Below, piece after piece: positions 43,543 to 55,500 of a DNA stretch of 64,000 nucleotides (the first letter of the stretch is position 1; the number at the start of each line of letters is the position of its first letter). Made by a program: the position numbers and the translations under genes. The DNA comes from Planococcus citri (lineage: Eukaryota; Arthropoda; Insecta; Hemiptera; Pseudococcidae), in NCBI RefSeq assembly GCF_950023065.1, contig NC_088677.1, positions 56,135,469-56,199,468 of the forward strand. Direction: 5' to 3'. Below the pieces are notes generated by a model. The model was not told the origin of the DNA. It was given only the letters and a program-made list of their open reading frames with translations, and did not search any database.

Positions 43543-46349
43543 TTGTGGGATAATGGTGCGAAGTATCAAAAAAATTTGGTATCGATAGTATCGAATAGAT
43601 TTGTGAAAAGTATCGATAGTATCGATTGGTATCGATTCCATTAAAGGGGAAAAAACAACACCTTTTTTTTCAATTTTTAATGAATTTTTTGACATATTTA
43701 TATTAGCAGAATTGTCCTAATTTAGCACACATTTAGTAGAATTTGTCAACCTACTCAGAATGCATCAAAACCATTCAAAATTAATAGAAACTGTTCAAAA
43801 TGTAGGTATGGTAAAATTCGGTGAAATTTGATAAACCTGCACAAAGAAGAATAAAAATACACGGAAACAGTAATAAAATTATTCGAAATTACCAAAAAAA
43901 AAATTGATTAAATTTCAACGAAATTTAACAACACCTGAATAAAGCATCGTTCAAAAGTACACTCAATAAAGTGACAGTAAAACAAAACACTGAAAAAATT
44001 TTCAGAAAATTTGCATAAAATGAAGCGAAAATATATGTTGGAAAATTTGTAAGAAAATCAGATAGAATCACTCAGAATTCAGAAATTAGAATCTTTTCAA
44101 ATTACAAAAAACTGAAAAAAAATAAGACAGAATTTTGGTGACATTTTATTTTTTTAAAAAAAACTGCACAAAGCAACAAAAAAGCACCAAGTACATTATT
44201 AAGGTAATACAATCAAAATCAATATTTTTAATCGTAATAAACGATTTTTAATTCATAAAGGAACAAATAGTCCAAGAGCTATACCACTGCGATTGGGCCG
44301 AAATAACTGAAAGCTGGGGATGGTCTCAAAAGTTAGTATACATACCCCTATTTTGAAAACACTTGGTCTGCCGATCCGCAGCTGCTGCTTTAAAGCTCAG
44401 TGAAAGCTCTAAAGTTCAAAATTTTTCTAAACTTTCAGCTGAGAAAACTGATGGCTAAAATTGGTGCCTAATTATAGCATTTTTCACGCTGAATCCGAAT
44501 ATATCGGTCTGCCGACCCATAAGTGCCGCCAAAGCCCGGCCAGACTGGGTCAAAAAGGGAGCAAATTTGACAAATTTCATGTTTTTGGGCTAAATTCTCA
44601 TAAAAAGCTACAAAATCGGGTTAAAAATTATTTTCAAGCAGTTTAATGGAATGCTCTATGGCTAAGATAATTTTTAGGCGCCAAAATTTTTCAAAATTTT
44701 CATTTTTTGGGGGGTGTGGCGTGAGGGGAGTTTTAATGAATTCAGCAAATACGGCTTTGTGATACATCAAAATATGTTTTTTGACTGTATTGTCCTCCAA
44801 TGTGAAAAATATTGCCATAATTGAATTCTACGGCCCAAAAAACATACATTTTGATATATCACAAGGCCATATTTGCTAAATTCATTAATACTCCCCTCAC
44901 GCTCCACCCCACAAAAAATGAAAATTTTGAAAAATTTTGGTGCCTGAAAATCATCTTAGACATAGAGCATTCCGTTAAACTGCATGAAAATAATTGTTAA
45001 CCCGATTTTGTAGCTTTTTATGAGAATTTAGCCCAAAAACATGAAATTTGTCAAATTTGCTCCCCTTTTGACCCAGTCTGGCGGGGCTTTGGCGGCACTT
45101 ATGGGTCGGCAGACCGATATATTCGGATTCAGCGTGAAAAATGCTATAATTAGGCACCAATTTTAGCCATCAGTTTTCTCAGCTGAAAGTTTAGAAAAAT
45201 TTTGAACTTTAGAGCTTTCACTGAGCTTTAAAGCAGCAGCTGCGGATCGGCAGACCAAGTGTTTTCAAAATAGGGGTATGTATACCAACTTTTGAGACCA
45301 TCCCTAGCTTTCAGTTATTTCGGCCCAATCGCAGTGGTATAGCTCTTGGACTAAAATTATAACAATAAAATCTAATCTTAGGGGTAAGAATTAAGGTAAT
45401 AAATCAATATTGTTTTTACTCGAAATACAACGAGCTGTTAGGTAATCTAAAAAGAACAACGAGTTTTTATTCAAGTGAACAATTTAAAACATATACAATT
45501 TTTTTACTCGAAATTCGAAATTAAACGAGTTCTTAATCTAAATTTCTAAAATAAACAAGTTACGATTTTTTTTACTCGAAAGATTCGGAAACAAACGAGC
45601 TTTTAATCTAAAAAAAAAAAAAAACGAGTTTTCATTCAAAAGTGAACTATTTGAAACAAACGATTTTTTTACTCGAAATTTGAAATCAAACGACAAACGA
45701 GTTCTTAATCTTAATTTCTAAAATAAACAAGTTTTTATTCTAAATCTAAAGCGAATCATTTTTTTACTCAAAAACGAAGGAGTTTTTGTTGATCGAAACC
45801 AGCTCTTCGGCATGCTCCGGAGTTAACCTAGTTCTTTTCGAAATTGTTAAATCTGTACCTGAGAAAATTCTTTCGCTTGGAGCGGAGGTTGATGGAGCAG
45901 AGTGAACTTTTAGAGCAAGATCTTTGAGCTCGGGTAAACGGTCGTATTCAAACCAGTACAGTAGCGGATTATCGAGGTCATCGATGTCTTATTTTTTTTT
46001 CGTCGAGGTAAGCATTCAAGAGAACAATCGTTTCGGCACGAATATTACTGGTCGAACTTTTCTGCTTCGGCATGTTACTAGGCTGGGCATTCAATACGTG
46101 TCGAAGTATACCTAATCCACATCAAGATGAAAAAAAAGATTAAAAAATAGTAGGTAAAGTTTTTTAAAAAAATGGTAATTTTTGAAGATTGAAAAAACAT
46201 TTGCCATACTTACCAATATCTTTCTTCCGCACAGATTCGGATTCGGCAGCATTCGACTCGACAGGAGATTCGGATGGCTTAGCTTATTTTTTTTGCCTTT
46301 GGCTAACAATATAATCGCGTAATATACTTTTCGCACCCCTATTGTGGGA
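43543..46349 (-). mobile_element. hAT transposon copy B, internally deleted, with 8-bp target duplication
   Basis: The element spans 43551-46341. Ends are TAATGGTGCGAAG (left) and, inverted, TAGGGGTGCGAAAAG (right). It is flanked by TTGTGGGA at 43543-43550 and 46342-46349, a perfect 8-bp duplication diagnostic of hAT insertion. It aligns with copy A from the left end through the last transposase exon, then jumps at CGCGTAAT directly to the right terminus, so most of the transposase is deleted. The last-exon region (45770-46110) has indels that break the frame. It retains 30 bases near 46230-46260 that copy A lacks, so neither copy derives from the other. A palindromic element interrupts it. 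Confidence 0.9.
44268..45353. mobile_element. ~1.09-kb palindromic (foldback) element inside hAT copy B
   Basis: Two arms of about 515 bp, from TAGTCCAAGAGCTATACC at 44268 and inverted from 45353, are near-identical reverse complements around a ~60-bp centre. Each arm contains the same 61-codon frame (44461-44646 plus, 44975-45160 minus), differing at two residues, with no domain match; it is probably not a gene. Copy A of the hAT has the uninterrupted site at about 10060, so the insertion is exact, with AAA on both sides as the likely target duplication. No transposase is encoded. Confidence 0.9.
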
Positions 46350-46733
46350 TAATCAATTAAATAAGTTCATCTTTTCCGAAAAGGTTTTATGGGGCTGTGG
46401 GGGGGGGGCGAACTATGAGTCGAAGTGATACTGGTGTTGATATAATTCAAGTAAACTGAAGCATTTTTACATCGCATTCCAGGATTCACCTGGGCCTTTA
46501 AGGATTAATACAATTCAAAAAAAAAAAAAAAATCATTCGTGTGACGAAAGATCCAGTTTCTAGAATCGAGTACCACCACTTCGTTCCGATGCAGAGGGAA
46601 GAGACCCCTCGACGTATAAATTCTGCTCAAGTTTTTGATCTCATAGCTGCGCCGTGCGCAAGTTATAAAATATCAACAACAACAACATTATGTAGAAAAC
46701 AAAAAACGCAAAATCGCACCGTAAAAAAAGTCT
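46350..46733. other. Short spacer
   Basis: Contains a G run (46397-46405) and a poly-A tract (46520-46533). No gene is seen. Confidence 0.4.
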
Positions 46734-47764
46734 TTATATTTTCCAACAAATATTACATTTTCGTAATTTCTCGATAAACTCGCAGGTTGTTCGGTATAAG
46801 GTGAAAATATTACGTAAAAGTGTCATTATCTGGTTGAAGCCATCTACGAAAGATATCTTCATAGTAATCAGGGCAGAAATTACTCGAAAGAAGGTGGTAT
46901 ACAGGCCTAATTTGTGCGTTTGTTTCATATCATAATCATGGCCGACATGGTCGTCATCGTCGTTCTCATCACCATCATCATCATTTTGCTGATCCTGAGA
47001 GAATTTCTGCTGTTTGATTTTCTCATTATCTGGGATAACATCGCCCTCGAACCAGCCTATATAAAAACCTAAGGAGGAAAAACTCGGCATTAAAAGGTAA
47101 TTCCGCGCGAAATTGTTTGCTTGCGATTAAAGTCAACTCTCGGTCCCTTCCTCGTCGTGCTCCTCCTCGGGTACGTTATTACTTCTCATCGTATATGTGC
47201 ACTGTGCAGACTTTCTTTTTTGATACAGTACGTGTGACGAAAATACAGGCTGTGAAAATAATAACGAAAAGTGGACGAATTTCGATGAAACGTGTACACG
47301 ACGAGGAGGGAAAGAGGAGATGGGAAAAGCTCGAGGCTCGCCTACGTGATGATGGAAATTGACAGCTAGGTCAGAACTTTAATTTCCAACGTTTTGTATA
47401 TTCGCTTCGATTGTCATCGAATGAAATAATGATTTATCTTACTCGTCGAGTCATCGTCGTCGTAGTCGTCATCCGAGTCCGAATGTAGAGGAATAGGCGA
47501 CGATGATGTTTCATTGTCGTCGTCGACGATGTATTCGTGGACGACAGCTGTACATTTGATGTGATTTCCCTCATGGTTACAAACGGGAAGATATTTCCAT
47601 TTTTGATTCCGTGTCATCATCGTCGTCGTCGTCGCCTCGGGCGGTGTCAATGCTGGCATAAGAGACAGCGAAACTCCAGTTACAATTTTCATTGCGACTA
47701 GAACGAGTGATGCCCATAACGTTGCAACAAGCGTCCGTTTCATCGAAATTTTCTTTCGTCGAAT
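46734..47764 (-). CDS. Small secreted acidic protein, two visible exons
   Basis: On the minus strand an acceptor (TGTGTTTCAG) precedes 47764. The ATG is at 47743, so 21 nt of this exon are 5' UTR and an upstream non-coding exon is implied. Residues 1-26 (MKRTLVATLWASLVLVAMKI...) form a clear signal peptide. Then come a Thr-rich stretch, a segment with CNHEGNHIKC, and an Asp-rich tract. The donor GTAAGA (47442) and acceptor TCCTTAG (47069) join in phase to the second exon, which reads FYIGWFEGDVIPDNEK, a second Asp-rich run (DDDGDENDDDDH), and ends at 46734. Total is 211 residues if no further intron exists; the last ~50 residues look less convincing and a donor-like GTAATT occurs before them. 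No family is recognised. Confidence 0.55.
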
Positions 47765-48652
47765 CTGAAACACAAAACGAGAGATTGACTAATACTTTTT
47801 TTCATCCCCTTTGAGAGATTTTGCTCGGATACAGCGGTGCTAGCAGAAGCTTTGGTTTTTGGTACTGCTTCTGCTACCACCGCCGCCCGTGTTAGAGATG
47901 CTAGAAGAAGTGAGGAAGAAAGGAAGAAGAAACGAAAGATTTAATTTTCACATCCGCGTTCGTACAAAGTGTCGGATAAAGTTGAAATTAAACGAGCTTG
48001 TCAGGCGTAGTAATTCATAAATCCCGACAAAGGTAATCGTATTTTCTTTATTACTTTTCTTTTTCGTGTTCGCGTTTCGAGATGAGTTCGCACATCGTCG
48101 ATGAGTAAGCCGACTTATACCTTACCTACCTACCGAACGTGCAGATGTGCTGTATACTCGTAAGATGCCTGTCTCAATTTCTACGTTTCTCTCTCTTCTT
48201 TTTATCGCTTCCAGTATTACACCTAAGATATAGGTGCTCGAGATTAAAATCTTGTGTTAGGTAATTGAATCACGGTTATGGGGTTTGCGTCGTCCCGATG
48301 GTGGGTTATTAAGGTGGGGTTTTTCGCGCTTCATCGTCGAGTACCTATACCAGACGCCATATCGTTGATAAGTATACGAGCTCTCGGCTCAGACGGCGGT
48401 TGTGTAGGCGTGTTATATTTATATACGCCAATTTTATTTGACTTTTCGAAAATCGAAATGGTAATTTGTAACGATTACGTAGGGGGTTCTTTCGATAGAT
48501 TTGCGATGATGGAATGTTATCGATACCAAAATTGAGGATATTCAAAGTTTATTAACGTTTTATGTATTTGATTGGGAATGGCTTTTTTAAGTGTCGGGTT
48601 TGATTTCGTATCGTTCAACAGAAGTTGAAAATTGGCTGGGAGGGAAATTGCC
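47765..48652. other. Probable intron or upstream flank of the secreted acidic gene
   Basis: No gene. The sequence contains pyrimidine tracts and TTACCTACCTACC motifs. If the donor sites at 54.98 or 55.18 kb belong to the same gene, this is intronic. Confidence 0.3.
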
Positions 48653-48661
48653 TTGGAAATT
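48653..48661. repeat. 9-bp target-site duplication, left
   Basis: TTGGAAATT immediately left of the MULE end. An identical 9-mer follows the right end at 51793-51801. Nine bases is the characteristic MULE duplication length. Confidence 0.95.
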
Positions 48662-51600
48662 AGCAGCGGTTAAATGCAGGACAGCCTGAGTTTTTTTCTG
48701 CCTCTCTCTCTGTGCCTTTTGTTATTGTTTTTTGATAAGAATCTTTCTTTGCTATCTCTGATATTGCTCTGTTGCTGAAAAGAGTTCTTACATACGCTAT
48801 TTTGGATACGTTTTTTTTATTTTAATTTATTATAATATTTTTAATAATAAATATTCTGTGGCTTGTATTCTCGATCTTATTTTATTGATCTGCTGAAGCT
48901 GAAACAGCTATATAATACTCGTGATCATTATCTACGTGAACATTCACTGCCTCTTCTTCTCCTCTTAGAAGACCATTTTGCAAGATTTGTCTATGCTCAT
49001 TGGACACATACGGTAATGATGTGGTTGGCTTGCTTTTTTTGGTGCATTTCCTTGTTGGAAAAAAGCTTTGCTTCTGTACTTTTGTCGTCTTATCTACGCA
49101 TTTTGGCTTATCCATTGACTGGTATAAAGCTATCATTTTGTCTTGTAATTTTATCATTGTTTTGTAATCTTCCGAACCTCCTAGTTTACGAGTTTGTATG
49201 AATCCCTGAATGAGATCATTTTTCAAGTTCATTTCTTTTTCCAAGTCGTAGGTATCTTCATTTCGATAGATTGTTCGTGGTATATCTGTTTCATATCCAA
49301 TTTCTACGTCTACTTCTGGTATTGGTAAGGCGATTTCTAAATTTGTTGGCACTGTATACCTCATTACACAAGCGTGAATATGTTTGCAAATGAAATAACT
49401 GATTGAGTTATCAATGCAGTTGCAAGAGTACATATGGATACAAATCGCGCATTTTTCACAAGTTCGCCGGCAGCAGATATGAGGGACATCTGGAATTCGA
49501 GTAACTACGTATTTATCATTTACGATCCAAGAATTTTCATCTTCGTGCATGTTGATCTTTGTTTCTGTTGCATTTAAAAAGTCAATACTTCTAATGTGCC
49601 GTTCTTCAGTTTGTTTTTGCTTCTTGTAAGGTGTATTTTTACAGAATTTTCGCAAACGATCGAATTTTTTATCTCGAATTATATTCAGAAGTGCATCTAT
49701 TGATTCATCTAGACGAATGCATGTTTGTCCATCCATGTAATAGTACTTCATTGCACGATGTAATGATTCGAGATGCATGTTAGTATGTGCTGGCACATGT
49801 TTTCTAAAACAGCGAGCCCATGCATTTACTTTATTAGAGTACTGACGCTGTAAATATAACGCAAATTCGACAGTTTCTTCATCTTCATGCAGCTGTGACA
49901 GCATATGCTCGTACTCTCGTTTAAATTTCTCTTCATCTAGTTCTTCTGACATACTTCGTAATAAGGTCATTATCAACTTCTGTTTTTTCGGATTATTAAT
50001 TTTACTTTGGTTCAATGTCCAGTTTCTATGTACATGCCAAAGGCACAACAGTCTTCGTTTCGGCATTCCCATTACTTTTTCCCATGCGTTGATAAATGCA
50101 GGGGCATCATCACTCATAAATATCTCTGTAGATACGATTCCAGCTGCTTCTTTAATTTTTTCGAAAAATATTCGGAAAATCTGCTCATCTTCTCGATTAC
50201 TTATACAAAAAGCTACGGGAATACCTTCGTTCCACTCGTCTAGAACCAGTAAGGTGTAAAGCTGAAATTTGTATTTATTCGTTCCATGGGTACCATTGAT
50301 AGTAACCATTTGAGATCCAAATTTCTGCAGCATTTTCCTTTGAAATTTAGTTTGCATAATCAAGACAAAATCATCAGCTTTTAATCCGGGGTATTCTTCT
50401 TTTTGTTTTTTAAACATCAGTATAGGATCATCTTCCAGTTGTTTCAGATCGTTTACTATTAAACTGACACTAGCAAAATCATCAGTATGCCTTCGAATTG
50501 GGCAGTGGATATCAAAACTTCTTTTGATATTGTGTGTATCATTCCGAGACAGTAAATGAAGACGTGTGACTGGACCATCCTCTGATGAAAGCTGTTTACG
50601 AATGTCAGTGAGTACTCGTTTAACTGGAACACCATCTGCCAATTTTCCTATAAATAAAATGTAATTAATGTAATCATTTATTGCCGATGAATGAAATATT
50701 GAATTCAAAAAAAAAAAAAAAAAATGTTTTAAGATGGGATGATGTAGATAGCAAACTTATGTACCAGCTATAGTTGTACGAATATTTTGGTTCAGTCTCA
50801 TCCGAGCTGGCTCCCCATTGTGCCCAAGATGGGTACCACAATAAGATACATGGATCTTATTACCCTGTTCAGTATATTTCATTTGCGATGGGCAAGTATA
50901 TCCGATTTTATTGGTACCAAGACTTTTAGATTTTCTAGATTTAGTTTTGATAGGCTTAGGCTTGTTTCGGCGAAAATGGTATGATCGGTGGCAGTGAAAC
51001 CAATTGACTATAGAACCACCAGCTCGTTTTTTCTTCTTTGAAAGCGCAACATAGTCGCAGCATGCTTCATTTTCTGTTTTTTGTTTCCAAATTAAAAAAT
51101 CTGTTGAATAATTATAAAATGTTTGAAGTAATGTAGATTGCAGGAACATAATTATTATATTACTAAACTACCAAACATCAGGAAGAAGGAAATGTGGGTT
51201 AAGAGACCTTACCATCGTTTGAATCAAAGGTCTTTTCTTCTACGTTTACACATATATCATGATTTATTTTTAGATGTTCATAGTAATCATTCATAAAAGC
51301 AAAATCTTTTTCGCATATAGCGCATATAATTCTTCTGATCTTCGCTCGCTTTTTCTTTTTAGAACTATCTGTGGAGGGATAAGATGAAGAGATTAACAGG
51401 TGAGTGAAACATAAAACACATCCGCTAGTAAGATAGAAATGTAGAAGAGAACAACTGTGAAGGCAATACTACGAAATAAATAGATCTGAATATCAGGAAA
51501 AATAAGAAGAGTAAAAAATACCTGACGAGCAACAGTGATTATTAACAATATGTTTTTTTAAATCGCATTTGTATTTGTATTGCTTTTCACAATGAGCGCA

Positions 51601-51792
51601 ATGAAAAGACATTTTAAAATACAAGAGAGATTTTAGATAGATTAAATCGTAAAAATTATAAAAGTAAGAGAGCAAAGGCAGCAAAAGCAAGAAGATTAGT
51701 AAAAAAATGTAAAAAAAACGTAAATATTGAGAAAAAAACAAGACGTCAGAAGGCACAGAAAAACTCAGGCTGTCCTGCATTTAACCGCTGCT
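48662..51792 (-). mobile_element. Complete MULE (Mutator-like) DNA transposon, 3131 bp
   Basis: Bounded by 34-bp identical terminal inverted repeats (48662-48695 and 51759-51792, starting AGCAGCGGTTAAATGCAGG) and by the 9-bp duplication TTGGAAATT. It contains one minus-strand gene with four exons that read through without a stop or frameshift. Identical ends, perfect target duplication and an unbroken frame indicate a recent insertion. It lies between the secreted acidic gene and its possible 5' exons, so it may sit in an intron. Confidence 0.95.
48882..51612 (-). CDS. MULE transposase with two C2H2 fingers, FLYWCH/FAR1-like domain and SWIM finger
   Basis: Exons 51522-51612, 51213-51368, 50765-51100 and 48882-50647 join in phase (introns 153, 112 and 117 bases; donors GTATTT, GTAAGG, GTACAT) to 2349 nt, 782 residues. 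Two CX2CX12HX4H fingers (C5-H26 and C46-H67) each lie on a separate exon. A DNA-binding domain follows (TFDSNDDFLIWK, FHCHRSYHF, YCGTHLGH, about 75-180), then the MULE DDE core (about 290-500) with TINGTHGTNKY, FMSDDAPAF and HLESLHRAMK, then a SWIM-type CxC...CxH (about 590-625: YSCNCIDNS...ICKHIH). The Asp expected in xDxTHGTN is Asn312 (AAT, 50295-50297); the second Asp (374/375) and Glu488 are present. The protein would cut and paste MULE ends in the nucleus. The change probably blocks catalysis if this alignment is right. Confidence 0.9.
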
Positions 51793-51801
51793 TTGGAAAT
51801 T
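51793..51801. repeat. 9-bp target-site duplication, right
   Basis: TTGGAAATT directly right of the MULE terminus, identical to 48653-48661. Confidence 0.95.
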
Positions 51802-54800
51802 TGACTTTTTGTTGTATAGGAAAAAATGAGGGCGTAGTTTTTAGGTATTACATGTGAAGGGGGCGAAGTGCTGTGATTTTTCGTAGAATAGAGTCAGGTA
51901 GGTAGCGAATATGTTGAAAAATAGCAGCCTGCCCTGATGAATATAGTTGTCCAAACTCGAAAAAAAAAAAACTACATAGAAAAAATGAAAATAGATTTTA
52001 AAAAAAGATGTGATTTGTAGTTCCTCTAGAAACAGATTATTTCTCCTAAAAAAATATCCGAATTCATAAAATTGAAAAAATTGCTGAATTTGAAAAAAAA
52101 AATATGTTGTCATTAGAAAATGCATTAGCAATGTGAAGAAAAATGATTTGTTCCTAAAAATTAATTTGATTTGTAATTGGCAAATCGAGATGAAAACTTG
52201 TTTTGAAAAATTAAAAATGAATATTATTCAGGTTTGAAAATTGATTTGTAAAAATTCTTCAGAAAGAAAGAAAGAAAGACAGGAAAACAAATGTTAAAAA
52301 ACTTATAAGCATTAAAAAAGTTTGAATACGATATTTTTTTTGATTTTTTTGGCATTGAAGGAAAGGGAATGCGAAAAATTCACAACATAGACAAATTACT
52401 GCTTACCTGCTCTATTCATCTAGATGTTCACCAGTGTATTTTATTTTAGTTACCTACTGAAAGAAACTCATCATGCAATAAAATTTGAGTCTGTTTAGAC
52501 AGTAGAAATTCTGACTGGAAAGTATAAAAAAATTGGGTGAGACGAAAAAAATGGGTCTCGGAGTAACTTTTTATTATTGAAAAAAAAAAAAAAAAAAAAA
52601 AAACGTAGAAAATAAAAAATAAAAATACTTATGTTGAAAGTTTTCTGTATTTTTAGGGAGAAATTGATCCGTTTGAAAAACAAATGAATTTGAATTTTGA
52701 GAACTTTGAGAAAAGTTGAAATGAAAAATTGAGAAATAAAGTATAAGAGAGAAAAAAATTATGCAAAAGAAAGAAATTGGCTTATGTAGAAATCACCTAC
52801 TTGTAGCAAAAAAAAAAACATGTATTGTAATGTTGTGAAAAATTTGTGAAAAGATGTACTGTTTTGTACCTCCTTTGAAAGAAAATTTTTGGTCTGATTT
52901 TAAATATCTATTTTAAAAAATGTAGAGAAAAAAATATAGAACGATATGAGAAAGCGAAGAGTTTCTATTAAAATTGTCATCTTCTTGGTTTTTGGAGACA
53001 AAATGATTGTTGAAAAAATAAAAAAATAAAAATAAATTGAAGATACTCCATGTTAATACCTATGTAGTATCTCTGGATTTTTTTTTTTTCAAAGAAATTT
53101 TCATTGAATAGGAATTTGAATCTTGTGAGATAGATTTTGAAGATGTATCATTGATGAGTCCAGTACCTATTCGATAGATTTTCTGATTTTTCTTGGCAAC
53201 TTCTTGGAAAAATCATTTTAAAAAAATAAAATAAAATGAAAAAGAAGTAGAAAAAAATGCGAAAAAAATACTCGAGATTTTGAAAAACCCTACTCCGAAG
53301 CACATACATTCATTTTTCAACTATTCATGTAAGTACCTATTTGGGTCATATTTATACAAATTATTTTGATTGTAAATGAGCTCGTGTTTTAATGTATTAA
53401 ATGCTTATCACTTCACCGTTAACAATAATGTTTCTTTTTGCACTCTCGCCTCCTTTGTTTGCTTTGGGATTAGTTTGGCGGGTATTTCCTCCCTTCCTCT
53501 TCTATTTGGACATCAATTTACTCTCACGTTCGTCGATATTCTTAAGCATTAACGTTAAGAATATTACAATGGTGTCTTGTGGTCAACACAATATTTGTGT
53601 ATGTAGAATGACCTCAGTGGTAAAACGACTTCGAATTATCGAAGTTTTGTACGTACAATGGTGTATTGACATCGGAGTAATCTGATTTTCAATCGCCTTC
53701 AGTTGATTCAGGTAGAAAGAATCAAAGGTTAATTATGAGAGGTGTAGATATGTGAATACCATGTTTAGGTACATTCATATGGATTCCATTTAAGAAGTGG
53801 CGAGGGGAGGGATACTGTGCTAAAACTGTCTGTCAGCAGAAGCTGGCGAGAGGATTGCATTTCTACGTGAAAACAGGTGATTAAATTTGAACGAGCCAAT
53901 CTTTCATTTTTTAAAGAACGATTTTTCTATTTTTTTTTTGTTTTTATCATTTTTTTGGTTGAAAAAACAATGTATGAACGGTGTGTGGGATTTAATCGAT
54001 CTTGAATAATTCTTATTTTCGATAATTTTTTTTGCTGTTGTTTGCAATAAAAATTTAAAGAAAATTAAAAACTAAAAATTTGCCAAGAGTTATGTAAATT
54101 TTGATACAAAAAATAATTCGCTTGAAAAAAATGGAAAAAAGTTGTAAAAAATTGAATGACATTGTATAATTTATTTTAAAAAAATGAAAATTGAATAAGT
54201 ACTATAATTTTATAAAAATAATTAACGTGTAATTATGAAGAAAAAAAAAACAAAACATCTACGATTAGGTACTGTGAATTCATTAAAATACTTACTGATT
54301 AAAACTTCTTTAATGATTTGTCTTTTGCATTTTTTTTATATTCAAATTTGAAATAATTGACTTTTTGAGAAGAAAAAAGAAATGAAAAAAAGAAGTACAT
54401 AAAAGAGAAAAAAATTAAAAATAAAGAAATGGAAAAAATTCAGTAAAAAGAATAGAAAAAAAAATCAAATGAAATCGATCTTCCTTTCTCTAAAATATAG
54501 AAAACTTACAATGAAAAAAAAAAAGAAAAGAAAGAAAAGAAAAAAAAACTGAAATACGAATGAAAACATGAAAAAAGAAGAAAAAATGAAGGGTGATAAT
54601 TTAATTCCATTTTCGCAGACATTTCGTGATACATTCGAATCTGTATTTTTTTGTTTTGGAAAAAAATCTTCGTTCGAAAAGTTGTGAGAAAAATTATATT
54701 ACGTATATTATTGTCTGGAATGGTCGAAAATATTACGTGATGTGTTTCTTTTATTTTTCTGAAACGACACTTGGATGAGCAATTTTTTTTTGCAATTTTA

Positions 54801-54983
54801 TAAATAGAAAAATCGTACTTCTGTCCTTGATATGTAGTCTATTTGATACGAAGTGAAGTTAAAAGCACGACATGCGGTTTTATCGTACGATGCGAATGGA
54901 AACGAAACGAAATTATCAAGGAGGGAAAAAAAAGATGAGGAAAATAATCATCTGGTTAAATTTTATAAACGTCCTACTCACCC
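51802..54983. other. AT-rich, low-complexity stretch
   Basis: Long A/T-rich tracts include an AGAAAG microsatellite near 52261-52280, poly-A at 52579-52602 and a strongly A-biased segment at 54.1-54.6 kb. Frames are short and motif-free. Possibly intronic. Confidence 0.4.
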
Positions 54984-55500
54984 TGGATGAGATCGATCCT
55001 CGTTATATCGACGATAGCATCTCGTAATGCAGTAGCTGCTACGAGGGTATTGGTGTCGCGGGGTGGAGTACACTCGACACTAGCGTGCAATTTAATAACT
55101 AACGAGTTTTTCGATTTCGTCGAGAACCGAACGATTCGCAATCAGAAATTAATTAAATTCGACGCGAAAATAACTCACCTGTGACGAAATATTGCATTTA
55201 TTGTACAGATAGACGACGATAACGGTTAAATATTAGGCACCGACAACGTTATGGGCATTCTCGTATATATTATAAGATGAGCATAAGGATGGTGATGGTG
55301 ATGATGCACTTGCACACGTACGTACTATGTGTGATCATCGAGACCGATGGTGATGCGGGACGAAGAACTATGCTAGAAAAGTACACATAGACGACTCGAG
55401 CGATGGAATGAGAAAGAGAGGAGAGTAAACTTGGTAAACGTAACTCAATCTTTACGATGGAGAATTTAGTTTAACTAACCGTAGAGAATTTTACTATATT
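54984..55500 (-). promoter_or_regulatory. Possible 5' exon(s) with strong splice donors
   Basis: Two consensus donors face the minus direction: CACAG|GTGAGT (exon side ending about 55179) and CAGG|GTGAGT (ending about 54984). Sequence upstream of them is less AT-rich with CpGs, as in a promoter or 5' UTR, and GATGGTGATGGTGATGATG-type triplets lie near 55288-55310. No in-frame ATG with a long frame is seen, so these could be non-coding first exons of a minus-strand gene. The next good minus-strand acceptor with an ATG is the secreted acidic gene at 47764. That link is inference. Confidence 0.35.

Noticed and set aside
44461..45160. Two identical-looking 61-codon frames in opposite orientation
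   Set aside because: They are the same arm sequence of the palindromic element read twice; no protein family match and no start context.
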